Positions 1 through 12,056 are shown, numbered from the stretch's first letter. The stretch is 64,000 bases of DNA from Lumbricus rubellus (GCA_945859605.1 OX243822.1:13176033-13240032); one strand, 5' to 3'. Program-made: numbers and translations. Notes: generated from the letters alone by a model not told the origin.

Positions 1-207
1 AAATCTAGGGCCTACCCTATGATACATTGGGGCGTTTTAGAAGTTTGAGGAGCTTGGAAAAGTTTCGCTCCAAATATCCATGCGTAGGCCTATAGGCTAT
101 AATTATGCACACAGTAGGCCTACACTTTGTGCTCATGTGCGCCATTGCGCTGCATTATTAGGCTATGTCTGGCAATGCTGAATTAGGCCTACTAAATGTG
201 TTTAAAG

Positions 208-364
208 TATGGACAAATAAGTGCCTGGACGCCCTTACCTCTCCAAAAGAAGTGCCTGGACGCCCCTTACCTTTCCAGACTGTGCTGAACAATAAGTGGC
301 AGGACGGCGTTTAGATTTTAAAATTAGTGCACGGACGCTGTCCATGACCGTCCTGCCACACTTT
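208..364. repeat. Dispersed repeat family A, copy 1
   Basis: A block of about 157 bp with repeated GTGCCTGGACGCCC and GTCCTGCCAC motifs. It recurs in inverted orientation at 17774-17940 and in a decayed form near 53853-53995. Its ends, read as AAAGTGTGG and CCATACTTT, are weakly inverted, so it may be a small non-autonomous DNA transposon. No coding content is seen. Confidence 0.6.
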
Positions 365-984
365 AAGACATGATTACTAACATAGCCGGTAATTAACTAT
401 TCTATCATAGTCTTCAGACTACTTGAATTCACAGATTTGAAAGGTTGCATCCTACCATACACTACACATAGAAATGATATAATAGCAATGACGACGACGA
501 TGAGAATTTCGTTTGGCTTACAAATTGCTCCCATCGACAAAGACAGTAGATTTATAAGGACGAATGCGACTCCAAGCAGACGACCAGTGCTCGATAAAGC
601 GATCATCTTCAGTTGAAACCGGTTTCCAGATAAAATTCGGTCACGCCTATGATGACGATGATGCAAATTCTTTCTCTCGATTCGTCCTCTATTTTGTTCT
701 TATTCCAACCACTTTCCGACCGACTGTGCTTTCAAAAAGCACCTTTCAACTTTCTTAAGTCTCTGCCGACTTATACAGGCCTGTGCAAGTATGCGCAGTC
801 GCTAAGTAACAATGAATATTAATGAGGTGAGCACCAGAGTATTTTTTCTTCTGGACTACGCCTGGAACATGGTCACGTGTCTGTTCATGGCGTGCTTGGA
901 CCGTCGTTTCATGGTCCCTCAAGCAGACATTTAGTGAATAGAAAACTTCTAGACAATTCACGCAATTGGGCCTAATCAATAAAC

Positions 985-1300
985 TTTGCCTTAAACACAA
1001 GGATGCTAAACAAAAGGATGCTAAACATAAGGATTCTAAGCACAATAATATGACGTTAAGCACAAGAGTAGCCTAAGCTAAACAAAAGGATGCTAAACAA
1101 AAGGATGCTAAAGAAAAGGATACTAAACCAAAGGATGCTAAACATAAGGATACTAAGCACAATGACGTTAACACAAGGATTCTAAACAAATGATACTTAA
1201 CAAAAGGATACTAAACACAATGCATGGCGCTAAATACAACTTATACAAGGACGCTAAACAAAAGGATGCTAAACGAAAAGATTCTAAACACAATGACGCT
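985..1300. repeat. Minisatellite, about 14-bp unit
   Basis: Degenerate tandem array of a unit close to AAGGATGCTAAACAA, with variants such as AAGGATTCTAAGCAC. It lies in gene-free DNA downstream of the minus-strand GPCR. The rest of 1-2300 shows no gene; 2065-2140 has runs of G and C. Confidence 0.75.
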
Positions 1301-2306
1301 GCACACAAGTAGGCCTATGTTAGACGCATAGGGACATCAAAAGCGTCAAACTCAGTAACCAGACAATTTATGCATAAGCATGTGCAACTGGCCACGTTAG
1401 CCTATAGCCTACCCTTAAAGTGTGGCACCGCAAATTCTATATGGATATGAATTTGAAAGGTGGGGGTCTCTCGGAGTCGGCGCTTGTAAAGTCTACATCT
1501 GCGTTACCTGCATACCAGTGAAGCACAGGAGATAATTGCCAACTCCACCCCTCCTCTGCGCACCCCACAGCTCTTTCCCCCAAGAGCTGGACCGACCATG
1601 TCTTGATATGATCTGATTAATCAGATTATCGTTATTCGGTTGGTTTTTCATTTGAGTCAGTAATTGAAAACAGACGCAGTTTCGAAACTGGAACCGGTTA
1701 CAGATGTTTATCTCTGCTGGGGTCAAGTGTAGTGCAGGACGCATACGAATCGCCTTTTATCAGGCGCTAGCCATAATAATATACGCACACAAAGTAGCCT
1801 ATATATGATGGGGTAAAATGCGAGGTAAGATGACGAGGTGCAATATGGCACAACATAAATAAGGTGCAAAAAAGGTAAGGTGTGAGACATTGTGCAAGGC
1901 AAAATATGATAATTATAACAAAAGGCAAAAGATCAGATAAGATAAAAAAAAGATAAAAGTTAAGACCGTTTTTTTAGTCATCCAGCCGAAATTCCAGGAA
2001 AAATACCAATTTTTCCCGTTAAAAAAGTTGATGACCTTATTAAAGTCGTAACACTCAAAATTTGGGGGGGGGAAACAAATACATGGGCCGTTCCCCCAAC
2101 ACATTCATTGGGGGGGGGGAGAACCGTCCCCCTTTCCCCCCGCCTTAAGTCTCCGCCCATGCATTCAGAAGAAGCCAATAATTCTTGCTCTGACGTGTCT
2201 TTCAGACAGAACTATAATATCGCACGTGAATCTTGATATCAACGGCCATGTTGAATTAAATCTTCACCGCAAACCCGATTCCAGCACCTCGCGAGCATAC
2301 CGGAAA

Positions 2307-2962
2307 TCACGTGACGTTGAGCCAGCGCGGGGGCGGCGCATGATGGCGCGTAGCTTCCGGTCGTCTGCTGACAAGATCGACGAGCGTCTTCCGGAACTGA
2401 CGACTCATGACGCAATAGATGACGAAGTTGACCGGATATCCGAGAACGATGAAAAGATTCATGAAGACGGCCACGCTACCGGACATCCGGTCACTGATCA
2501 GGTGTACGTTGAGGGTATTCTCAAGGACGACGATGACCAGGAACCCGGCCAGAGGGACCTCCACGAGAAGGACCAGTCCAACAACGATGACAAGCATCAT
2601 AGTGGCTGCACTTCCGCCTCCAAATCGGATGCAGTCAGCGGCTGAGGCGGCAGCGGCTTGGAGGGCTCGTGTCAGCTGGGTGCGGCGGATGTGAGAGCGG
2701 CGTATCGTGCTGGCCAACCGGAAGTTGAGGACGACGAGCAGAGAGCAGGGAACCAGATGACCGAAGACGATACGGAACCAGTAGTAGAGGTTGAAGTAGA
2801 CGGTGATGTTGGAACGGAGTGGAGGGACGAAGTCGAAGTAGCATGCGACCATCGAATGGTGAGATGGAAGGAGAGATGGGATGATGAGGGGACTGAACTG
2901 CAGCTCAGATAGACGGGGAATCTGTCTCGATAGAATAATAATAATCATTGTAAAAGTAGTGG

Positions 2963-3027
<65 letters not shown>

Positions 3028-3953
3028 GTGTTGATGTTGTTCTTGGTGGTAGTTTTGGTGGTGGTGGTGGTGGTGGTGATGGTGATGATGGTGGTGGTGG
3101 TGATGGTGCTGGTGATGGTGGTGGTGGTGGTGGTGTTTGTGTTGTTGTTGGTGTTGATGGTGGTGGTTGTGGCGATGATGATGATGACGACGACGCGACG
3201 ATGGTGTCGTCGTTGTTGGTGGTGGTGGTGCTGCTGTTGCTGTTGCTCCTGTTGCAGCTGCTGTTTTTTGGTAATGGTAGTGATGATGATAATGATGATG
3301 ACAAAAATAATAATGATGACGACGACGATGGCGATGACGATGATGATGAAGGTAAGCCAGCAATGGTTAAATTCAAATTTCTTTTGACAAGCAGCTTCAC
3401 AGACCTGAACGACAATGGCCAAGCCGTAGACGACCAAAGCAGCCTTGAAGGCGTTGGGTACGTTGCACAATCTCTTGGCCAGCTCTCTACGCCCCACAAA
3501 GACGTACCTCTGGAGGGCTAAGGTCACGGTCAGCCACAGCGAGGCTGTGTGGAAGACAGTGGGCAAGTGGTCCGTCAGGAAGATGTAGGGCAGGCACCAG
3601 TCATACGGGACCCAGTCGTGGCACCGACCCTGCGTGAAGAATACGACGAGGGCAGGGAGGGGCACCACCCCCGTTAGGGTGTCGGCGATTGCCATGGCAA
3701 CGAGGATGACGTTGGTGGCGCTGCGCATCGAGCGCTGAACGAGAACGAGGCACGTCAGACCGTTCGTTACCATGGTGACGGCGACGATTGTTGGGATCAC
3801 GTGACCGTAGATGGCGACGGCGTGGGGCGTGGCGTTCTCGAGGAGGAGGAAGTAGGGGAGGACGCAGTTGTGGGTGTGCGGGTACTCGGGGTTCGTCGAA
3901 TGGGAGTGGTTGCAGGCGCGAAGGGCGACGACCTCGGAGTCTCCAGAGGCCAT
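2307..3953 (-). CDS. Rhodopsin-family GPCR, sex peptide/myoinhibitory peptide receptor-like
   Basis: Two coding exons on the minus strand: 3953-3405 and 2897-2307, joined in phase 0, about 379 aa. Exon 1 encodes a short N-terminus, TM1-TM4 and the TM3 boundary sequence LALQRYVFV, where the usual DRY is QRY. Exon 2 carries ECL2 with a cysteine, TM5 (YYWFRIVFGHLVPCSLL), TM6 (LVLLVEVPLAGFLVI) and TM7 with YPVNFVIYCVMSRQF, where NPxxY is replaced by an NFxIY-type motif. QRY plus NFxIY and the VEVPL TM6 resemble the sex peptide receptor/MIP receptor family of plasma-membrane neuropeptide GPCRs coupled to G proteins. The intervening DNA is GAT/GGT microsatellite. A frame stays open through it but yields only Ile/Thr/His runs, so I treat it as an intron. 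Donor CAG/GTCTGT and acceptor CTGCAG/TTC are plausible but unproven. Other peptide GPCR families are possible. Confidence 0.75.
2898..3404 (-). repeat. GAT/GGT/TGT microsatellite forming the GPCR intron
   Basis: Most of this intron is an imperfect trinucleotide array: pure GAT at 2961-3026, then GGT, TGT and GAC mixtures to about 3350. All reading frames stay open and give homopolymer-like translations, so long ORFs here are artefacts of the repeat. Confidence 0.85.
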
Positions 3954-3996
3954 TGTTGTAATTGTTTAGTCACTGAGGTTTTAACCCTGTCAAGGG

Positions 3997-4320
3997 AAAG
4001 GTCGGTTGGTCGGTCGGTCAGTCGGTCAGTCGGTCAATCGGTCAGCCAGTCAACAGTCAGTCGGTCAGTCAGTCAGTCAGTCAGTCAGTCAGTCAGTCTG
4101 TCAATTGGTCAGCCAGTCAACAGTCAGTCGGGCAGTCAGTCAGTCAGTCAATCAATCAGTCAGACAGTCAGTCGGGCAGTCAGTCAGTCGGTTAGTCAAT
4201 CAGTCAATCAGTCAATTAATCAGTCGGTCAGGCACTCAGTAGGTAAGTCAGTCAATCAGTCAATCAGTCAGTAAATCAGTAGGCAAATGGATTAATCAGT
4301 CAATCAGTCAGTCAGTCGCT
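3997..4320. repeat. GTCA/GTCG tetranucleotide microsatellite
   Basis: About 320 bp of GTCA repeats with GTCG and ATCA variants. It begins about 45 bp upstream of the minus-strand GPCR start codon at 3953, so it occupies that gene's 5' UTR or proximal promoter. Downstream to about 5400 I see no gene. Confidence 0.85.
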
Positions 4321-5429
4321 GGATCAGTTGGAAGATGAGACGGCAAGGAAGAGCACTGGGCTCCATCCCTCGTATGCCGAGGCTAAGAAAGTAAAGTCGC
4401 AAACACTCCGTACCAGCGTCTGCTTCAGGGCTGTAGCTTAAGAGACAGTAACTTCTCTTCTTCTACAAACCTCCCTTCGGTCGATGGCAACGTGACGCGT
4501 ATAAGAGAGCATGCCATTTCTGAAATTAAAGGAATTCATGCAGTTGAACAATTAATGTGAATGTGATTGACATTAGCAACTGCTAACGAGTCAAAGACAT
4601 TTCCGGTAAATCCATTAGCCGTGCTTCACATGCATGCAGTCTGCAAGAAAGAGATACAAATATATACGGTGGATAACAAATTGCGTGGAGTACGTAAATT
4701 ATTGCCTCGTGAAAAACACTTAGTCTCTGCAAAGAGATAGGCCCGACGGACGGATAGACTATTTGCGGTGAGGCACAGCGTTGATGAGTGGCAAAGAACA
4801 CGGTCAAGTCAAGTCTCAAGTAAGCAAAAGAAGAAGAAAGGATCTGAGTGGGCCAGTGGGGTGGGGAGCAACATTCCAGGAAGAAAGAAAAAAGGTAACT
4901 AGGAACAAGAACAATATAGGCTACAGTGCTACACTGTAAAAAATAGAATTTGGTGAGAAAGAAAAACAAGATTAGGGAGACAGAAATAGACTAAATTAGC
5001 AAGAAAGAAAATGAAAGTATACAGTCTAAAGTTCAACTTTCTAAAGAATAAAATTAGCCTACGAGACAATGGGCAGCGTAATAAACGAACAATCAGAACG
5101 GGCTTTAATGCAGCTGAGTTCTATAATAACAAATCCGGATAAAGTGATAAACCTACTTCAGACTTGTTTGGACAACCCTTCTGACTATTATACACAGCGC
5201 TCGTGAATAAGCTAATGCCCGTGCTAATGCTAATGCCCGTGCTTGACTTTCAAATAGCGCTTCAGAAATTTAGAGATTACGATTATGAAGTCATGCGCCC
5301 AGTTTTCTTTAATAAACAGGGAAAAATTGCACGCAATAAAATCGTCGTAATTATACAAATTGTTTCTAAGATTCAGTTGATGTATACAATATTGTACATG
5401 ACTTGTACGCTATATACTCACCTACTTCT

Positions 5430-5715
5430 TCTCGTGGAGCCTTGCGCATGCAGCGCATTAGGAGCGCTTCTGAACGGTTCAGAGGCGCTTTATAAAGGCT
5501 TGAATACTTGCAATACAATGCAATACAGTACAATGCATGCAATACAATGCAATACAATACAATGCAAAACAATACCGTACAATATAATGCAATTCAATGC
5601 AATGCAATACACAACAATACAATACAATATAATGCAATTCAATGCAGTGCAATACACAACAATACAATACAATGCAATACAATACAACGCAATACAATAC
5701 AATACAATACAATAT
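5430..5715 (+). repeat. LINE 3' tail followed by AATAC/AATGC array
   Basis: The left part (GTGGAGCC, CTGAACGGTTCA, GGCGCTTTATAAA) matches the 3' tail of the LINE fragment at 60120-60530. It runs into about 200 bp of AATACAATGC-type pentanucleotide repeats. Both strands are open, producing MQYNAIQYN-like and CIVLYCI-like ORFs that are not genes. Confidence 0.7.
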
Positions 5716-6236
5716 CGAGTAATAGAGTTAGGGCCTACTAACAATGATGGTAACCTACATTCCCAGAGCAGGCATTCCAGAAATGAACAAATCCCGCTGT
5801 AGGCCTATATTATGGCTATTTTCAAAAGGATACCAACTGTTACAACGCAACCTCTCAGCTGTACGTGTATACACGGCACGACTACATTGTACAATGTACA
5901 CAGTACACTCTCTTCCTCGGACAAGACACGTTCTACGTATACATCTTCCGAAGTAAAGACTGTAGCAAAGCGTTCGTCTTTTGCAGGCGCCTCAAGCGTT
6001 GATTTAGATGGCACTCGTCGCACACATCTTGCGAGCAGGCGCACACATCTTGGGATTTAAGAATCTAAGGATCTATAAGGTATACTGACTACAGGGATGA
6101 ATGGATGGCCTGAGCATGCAATATCGAAAATATATACATATCGTACATATATGTATATAATTATTTTATACAATTTATTATAGTCAATACATATTATTAT
6201 AGGCCTAACCGACGGTAAAACGCATTATACGCGGGA

Positions 6237-6391
6237 CAGTGGCGTAGCCAGGAATTTCTGATGGGGGGGGTGTATGGCTGGATGCTTGTTTTTCCTTATA
6301 TAAGTGGACAAGTAACCTTTAGAAAAACGTGTTTTCCTAGGCCAATGGGGGGGGGGTTATTACCCCCAAACCCCCCTTGGCTACGCCACTG
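6237..6391. mobile_element. hAT-like MITE, 155 bp
   Basis: Terminal inverted repeats CAGTGGCGTAGCCA and TGGCTACGCCACTG flank a G-rich/C-rich core. The flanking 8-mers ACGCGGGA (6229-6236) and ACGCGAGA (6392-6399) match at 7 of 8 positions. An 8-bp target-site duplication and CAGTG termini are typical of hAT-superfamily elements. It is non-autonomous. Confidence 0.75.
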
Positions 6392-6473
6392 ACGCGAGAC
6401 GTTAATTAATTACTAATAAATAACATTGAAACGGTTATAATAATAAAACATGTATATGAACACACACAGAGAC

Positions 6474-6477
<4 letters not shown>

Positions 6478-6508
<31 letters not shown>
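6478..6508. repeat. TG dinucleotide microsatellite
   Basis: About 15 TG units, continuing into a degenerate GTGTGCG stretch to about 6545. No gene is associated. Confidence 0.9.
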
Positions 6509-6511
<3 letters not shown>

Positions 6512-7007
6512 CGTGCGACTGTTTGTGCGTGTGTGCGTGTGTAGGCCTACATGTATGTGCGCGCCCTTGCGCATATCGAGTGTGCGTGCGCATAATAGAT
6601 TATGCATAGGCCCATGCAAACTTTCTTGTCTCAGTTAGCACCTAATATAAGGCCTGCATAGATGTACATCGACACCATAGTTCGATGCGTACGCGTTCCT
6701 TGTAATATAAGGTACGCGTATAATACGCAGGCGCGGATTCAGGGGGGGGCGGAGCCGGCGTACGCCCCCCCTAAACCTGCAGAAATGTTCTAAAGCTAAA
6801 CTGACATAAAACTAAACTAATTGCAATTTAGCCTACGATTTGGAGATCTTGCAAAGCAAGCAATTCGTGGTCTACATGTAAGTCTCATTCCATGCATCTA
6901 ATGTTTAAAACATCGACGCACTCACTGCTGATGGTATACTTCATTACTATCATGATGAGCTGCCTTCTCCGAATTCTTTTCATCAAGAGTTAAAGCTTTG
7001 GCAGCAG

Positions 7008-7310
7008 ATGTGGAGAAACGCTAACAGCACACCAAGCACCCTGTCGGACACCCTCGCTGACAGCCGCTCCCGTTGTATTATGTATCCAAATATTACCACA
7101 ATAGTTCACATTTTGCTGCTCACTTCTGTCACGGCTTGCAGTGTTGAACGAGCAAATTCTAGTCTGCGATTTGTGAAGTTGTGTTTCCAAAGTACAATGA
7201 ACGAGGACTCATTTTATTGTTTGTCCACAAGGACATCAAGTTAGACATTGATGACAATCTCAATGTCTACGCCAGAAAGCATCCAAGGAGAATGACACTG
7301 TTAACCCACT
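7008..7310 (+). pseudogene. hAT transposase C-terminal (dimerisation domain) fossil
   Basis: Translation gives SVTACSVERANSSLRFVK and then STMNEDSF. This matches the hAT dimerisation-domain pattern in which a TAxxERxFSxLRxxK core is followed by RSTMxxxRL. A frameshift near 7195 moves the reading to LILLFVHKDIKLDIDDNL, the usual continuation of the domain. The catalytic region and N-terminal zinc finger are missing, so this is a dead fragment. Confidence 0.65.
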
Positions 7311-7508
7311 GGCATGTGACACTTAATTATTTTTTTGGGGTCAAGGGTTGCATGATCAAAACCGATAACTGATTTATAATCGTTTCACTGTTAACCTTCA
7401 GTGGACACCAGTGGTTTTATATGAGAAACTATATATTTGTTTAAAGTTCCACGACATTTTCTATTAAAAGGATCATTATAGTTTTGCATGATCTAATTTC
7501 ATACATAT

Positions 7509-8226
7509 CAGTGGCGGCGACAGGAGAGGGCTAGGGGGGCTAAGCCCCCCTAAACGTGTCTCATCCCCCCTCCAAAAAAGCTGAAAATGTCTAAAACGGC
7601 TTATACTTCGTAATAAGGAAACTAGACAATGACCAACGGCAACGAAATCAACCATAAAAATTATTATTATAGTGTAGATGCTTATGCCATTGGCGGCACC
7701 AGGGGAGTGGTCATGGGGTTAAGCCCCTAAATGTGACTCAGCCTCATCCCAAAGCAAAAAACAATGAATGTCCATGTATCGGCTTAAAAGTTATTATTAT
7801 TATCTTATTTTCGGACCTCAACTGCGGCGGACGGTCATACATCGACTCACATGTGAGACATCAATTGCGACTGGGCTCGACTACCGGACATCGACTCTCT
7901 CTGCCACTTAACACTAGTCTGCGACTCTGCAAAACGACTTCTTATTTGAGTTTTCGTGATTTTATCGTTCAGAAATAGCTGGCAAAAAAGAGCCTTAAAA
8001 TGGCTCTAGTTGAGGTCAACAGAGCTAAAAAAAATGCGTTGGTGGCTGGGGCTCTGCCCCAGACCCCGCTGGGGGAGCTTAAGACGCTCCCCCAGACCCC
8101 CTAGTCGGTATGGGCTTCGTGCCTTCGGCACTCGCAGCTTCGCGCCTTCGGCGCTCCATAAAATTTTTGCTATAGGCCTAGTTGGCTTCAGCCCCCCCCC
8201 AACCTGAGATCCTGGCGCCGCCACTC
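7509..8226. mobile_element. Innermost hAT-like MITE, 718 bp
   Basis: Termini CAGTGGCGGCGACAGG and CCTGGCGCCGCCACTC are inverted repeats. Flanks ATACATAT (7501-7508) and ATATATAT (8227-8234) match at 7 of 8. Near 7690 it holds a second, related left-end sequence (TTGGCGGCACCAGGGG), so it may itself be composite. A GC-rich block at 8040-8160 has internal dyads. Confidence 0.6.
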
Positions 8227-8744
8227 ATATATATATTTACGGGTTTGGATTGGTAGTATTTACGCCCCCCCTAACCAGAAATCCTGGATCCGCCCCTGAT
8301 ACGTGCGTACCTTTCAAATAATAAAATACGCGTACCATACGCGTATTTTATTTCTGAGTATTCAAAGTGACGTCACCATCGTATTTACGTTATCATAAAA
8401 GTTTGTTGTAAGTTACCTGTCATTGATATTTAGCAATTTTAGCCTTTATATCATTAATACTTTGTAAGTTTGTGACTTGTGAACGGCCTGAGGTGATTTT
8501 TTGTGATTATATAACATTTTAAGGCTTTAATACTTGCACAATGACTTATAGCATGTGCCACGGTTGTGTTGTATACCGTACCTTTCACGTACCCTTCAAT
8601 AAGGTACGTTAAAATACGTACGTACCTTTCAAATAATAAAATACGTACCATACGTATCCTCGAACTATGATCGACACACTTCTATTTACACATCATTTAG
8701 GATATACATAGAGCATTCAAGTCCTTTGTAATGTATACATTGTC

Positions 8745-8965
8745 AGCGGCCAGACAGGCAGACAGTCAGACATGTAGACAGGTAGACCGACCGACAGACA
8801 GACACACAGGCAGGCAGGCAGATAGTGAGACAGACAGACATTAAAGACTTAGGCCTACAGAGTGGTGACAGATAGTGACTTGTAAGACACAGACAGACAA
8901 ACTGATAGGGTAGACAGACAAGCAGGCAGACAGACAGACAAACAAACAGACAAACAGACGTGACG
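8745..8965. repeat. GACA/GGCA tetranucleotide microsatellite
   Basis: Two GACA-type arrays separated by about 50 bp of unique DNA. Reverse-strand open frames give SVCLSVC-like peptides that are not genes. Confidence 0.85.
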
Positions 8966-9210
8966 TTATAATACAGTACCCAATATAATCTGTTGGTTTC
9001 TATGGCGTTGTCCTCGTAACCCGCAAGACGCATCATTCGACGATCGCTTAATTTGAGGTTACGAAACATTCATTTCCTCTCCAACATTCTACAGACCGCA
9101 GTCTGCTGACAATGGGTAAAAATATGCTTATAGTATATACGACGTGCAGTTGCCGAGTTGCTGTGTGCTGCCTCGCACAGGAGAAGAGATAACTATCATC
9201 ATCGACGTCC

Positions 9211-9642
<432 letters not shown>

Positions 9643-10171
9643 TTCTTGACGCCAGCCATATACGGTGGCGATTGGATACGAAGATAATTATTTCCACTGT
9701 TTTTGGTCGGTTGTCAAGTTCTTTGCTGCCGTTAGTGTTTGTCCAAGTGATCCGCTCTGCAGTCGGGAGCGCCTCTGAGTAGAGAGATTGAAGAGGCAAA
9801 AAAACGAGCAAAAAACAAACAAACTGGCATTATCTCTATGTAAGCTGCTTGTGTGCATTCAAACTGAACTTCTGCTTTCCCCTCCCCTCCCGTCCCATCT
9901 CCTTTTTTTTAAATTCTACCACCTTGCGACCTTCCATACTTCTACGGCAGTCCGTGCATCTCCCCACGTGACTGGTTTTCTCACTGTCTCTTAAAATTCT
10001 TCTTCTTCTAGTCGTTCTGTTTTTAATCCCTCCGGCATCTGCAAAGCCGACATCAGAATCATATATAAATCAGTGAGAACGCAGCTATAGGTTAACTCAG
10101 TAGGAGCGCCTCTGAGTAGACCAGCCTCCAAGCAATAGATCTGAACATTTACAGTCGACGGTCGAAGACCC

Positions 10172-11177
10172 CAGTGCCGGCGCTAGCACCCCCCACGCCC
10201 CCCATTTGGAAGGGGCCCCGAGTTTGAAGGGGCCCCAGGGGCCCCCCAAATTTAGCTGGTCATTATGCCTATTTGTGACTGTATATTTCTTAAACCGGCG
10301 CATTTATTTGAGGCTCCAGATCCGGTCTGGTGCATGCCTCAACTAATCATGTGGCACTGCCATAGCAGACCTAATGCAAACATCATACCGGCCATACTGA
10401 TTTTGGGCGTAAGTAAAGCCATTTAAACTAACTCAGGCAGTTTCGTCCACTTTCTCAAACACAACATTTATAAATTGTAACTTAGCCTATTGTAATTGCT
10501 AATTGGATGAGGCTCCAAAATAAAACCTGCGTGAGGCCCAAACATTAAACCCTGTGTAGGGTTCCAGATGTCCATGGTACGTGTCTGATCTCAAGTTTGC
10601 AAGGGGCATCAAATGTAGCTGGTAATTATACCTTTCATGATGGTTCATTTCTGAAACCACGCACCGAATCATGTTTAAACGCAAAGCATACAAAATAATA
10701 AATATATTACACAACCAAAGGAGAGACTTGGGGGTGTGGACAGGGGCATGGCCCCACAAATTGTGGTTGGGACGGAGTCCTTGTATCCCCAATATTTCAG
10801 AAATATTTCATAAGTATTATCCACTGTCCATCAATAATAATCAATTTTTTAAAGATGACAGCCTATAAATGCTACCATTAAAGTTGGCAAATCGGACAAA
10901 TTTAAACAATGGAGAGGAGACACTCTGAAGTCCTAAACCACGACTAACAGCATTAAAAAGTGACCAATTTTGTAAAGATGACAGCTTAAAATTCTACAAT
11001 TACAGCGTGGAAATTCCAAAAAATTAACAATTGGGAGGGGACATTTATTGAAGTCTTACACTATGTCTTTCAGCACTTATAAGCTTATTATGGGAAATTT
11101 TGCTGAGATGACAGCTCAAGGTATGGGGGCCTCAAGTTTTATTTGGGGGGGGGCCCGGTACCCTAGCGCCGGCACTG
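10172..11177. mobile_element. hAT-like MITE, 1006 bp, perfect 8-bp TSD
   Basis: Left end CAGTGCCGGCGCTAG and right end CTAGCGCCGGCACTG are near-perfect inverted repeats. Identical 8-mers GAAGACCC flank it at 10164-10171 and 11178-11185. The interior has GGGGCCCC-rich ends and AT-rich unique sequence with no transposase. Confidence 0.85.
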
Positions 11178-11982
11178 GAAGACCCGACATGACTTGGACG
11201 CCTCGAGCGTAGGTCTATATTATGTAGGGAAGAGTGGGCATCTGACCTCCCATGGGCGTCCTGCCCCACTCTCCCCTAACGCGTTTCAAACGACCCTTTC
11301 ATCCAAGCAATAGATCTAAATATTTACACATAAATAAAACCAATTTTCGACATCTTACGACTCGTTTAGCTTATAAGATGCGAAAGGAAGATTGGATTCC
11401 CGTCAACAAAATTGGTCATATAAATTTGTAGCGACACGAAATGCAATAGCCACATATGAAATAATCTTCCAACGGTTTCGCTATTGACCAAACACGCGCC
11501 GGTTATAGGGCAAACCACTCTAAGATAGGCTACAACTTGTAAGCTTATGTCATATTTGTGTTTATATCTTATAGTAGGCCTATGAAGTGAGATATGATAT
11601 ATATTTGAGATAATTTCAAAATAGACCTGCGTATAGATCTAGGTCTACAGGCCTACCCAATGTACCCATATAAGAACCTGTCTGTTATTATATGAAGTGT
11701 ACGTAGGCTAATGAAGACTTTGGCTTAGAGGTTGTAAGAAAGACTAGGGAATTGAACCCTCTGACAGTTATTCTCTATGATAGTCGACATTTCTAGGCGC
11801 ATTTGTCTAGGAACCGCGCACGTCTAAATCACAGTATAAATAAAATACTGTGTCTAAACTATATAGGACGATATTATTTATGAGAATCTCTATTCAGAAA
11901 ATGTGATTGAAACCGGTTTCAGATTTTTCAGCCTCACTTTCGTATGGTAAGCTGAGAACCAGTCGCTGACGCGTAGACTGTC

Positions 11983-12012
11983 ATGGCTTCCGTCGTGGTT
12001 GTTGACAGTTGA
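11983..12012 (+). promoter_or_regulatory. Upstream ORF in the GOLGA4 leader
   Basis: A nine-codon ORF (MASVVVVDS, then TGA) ends 44 bp before the GOLGA4 start. Another tiny ATG-stop pair lies at 11944. If the leader is transcribed from upstream, these would lower initiation at the main ATG. The transcription start is unknown. Confidence 0.3.
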
Positions 12013-12056
12013 GGTTTATTTCTTTCTATACTTTCGTGTGGAAAAAGGTATTAAAA

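Larger units (their letters stand above)
6728..8298. mobile_element. Degraded hAT element with transposase remnant
   Basis: Left end CAGGCGCGGATTCAGG and right end CCTGGATCCGCCCCTG form imperfect inverted repeats of the widespread CAGGGGCGGATCCAGG type. A transposase C-terminal remnant lies at 7008-7300, and a further MITE is inserted at 7509-8226. The flanking 8-mers do not match clearly, so the exact ends are uncertain. Confidence 0.6.
6676..8669. mobile_element. Outer MITE of a three-level nest, perfect 8-bp TSD
   Basis: Termini CATAGTTCGA (6676) and TCGAACTATG (ending 8669) are inverted repeats, with further subterminal GTACGCGT/TACGTACC matches. The flanks are a perfect 8-bp duplication, ATCGACAC at 6668-6675 and 8670-8677. 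The hAT element at 6728-8298 is inserted close to its left end, so the original MITE was only about 420 bp. Confidence 0.75.

Noticed and set aside
2307..3953. Single uninterrupted 548-aa receptor including the Ile/Thr/Asn tract
   Set aside because: The tract would sit between TM4 and ECL2, is pure repeat, and is removed by in-phase splice sites that give a normal-length receptor.
4006..4274. SVSQSVSQS-type 78- and 157-aa ORFs
   Set aside because: They are GTCA microsatellite translations in the 5' flank of the GPCR.
5490..5744. MQYNAIQYN and CIVLYCI ORFs on both strands
   Set aside because: They come from the AATAC/AATGC repeat and have no gene-like composition.
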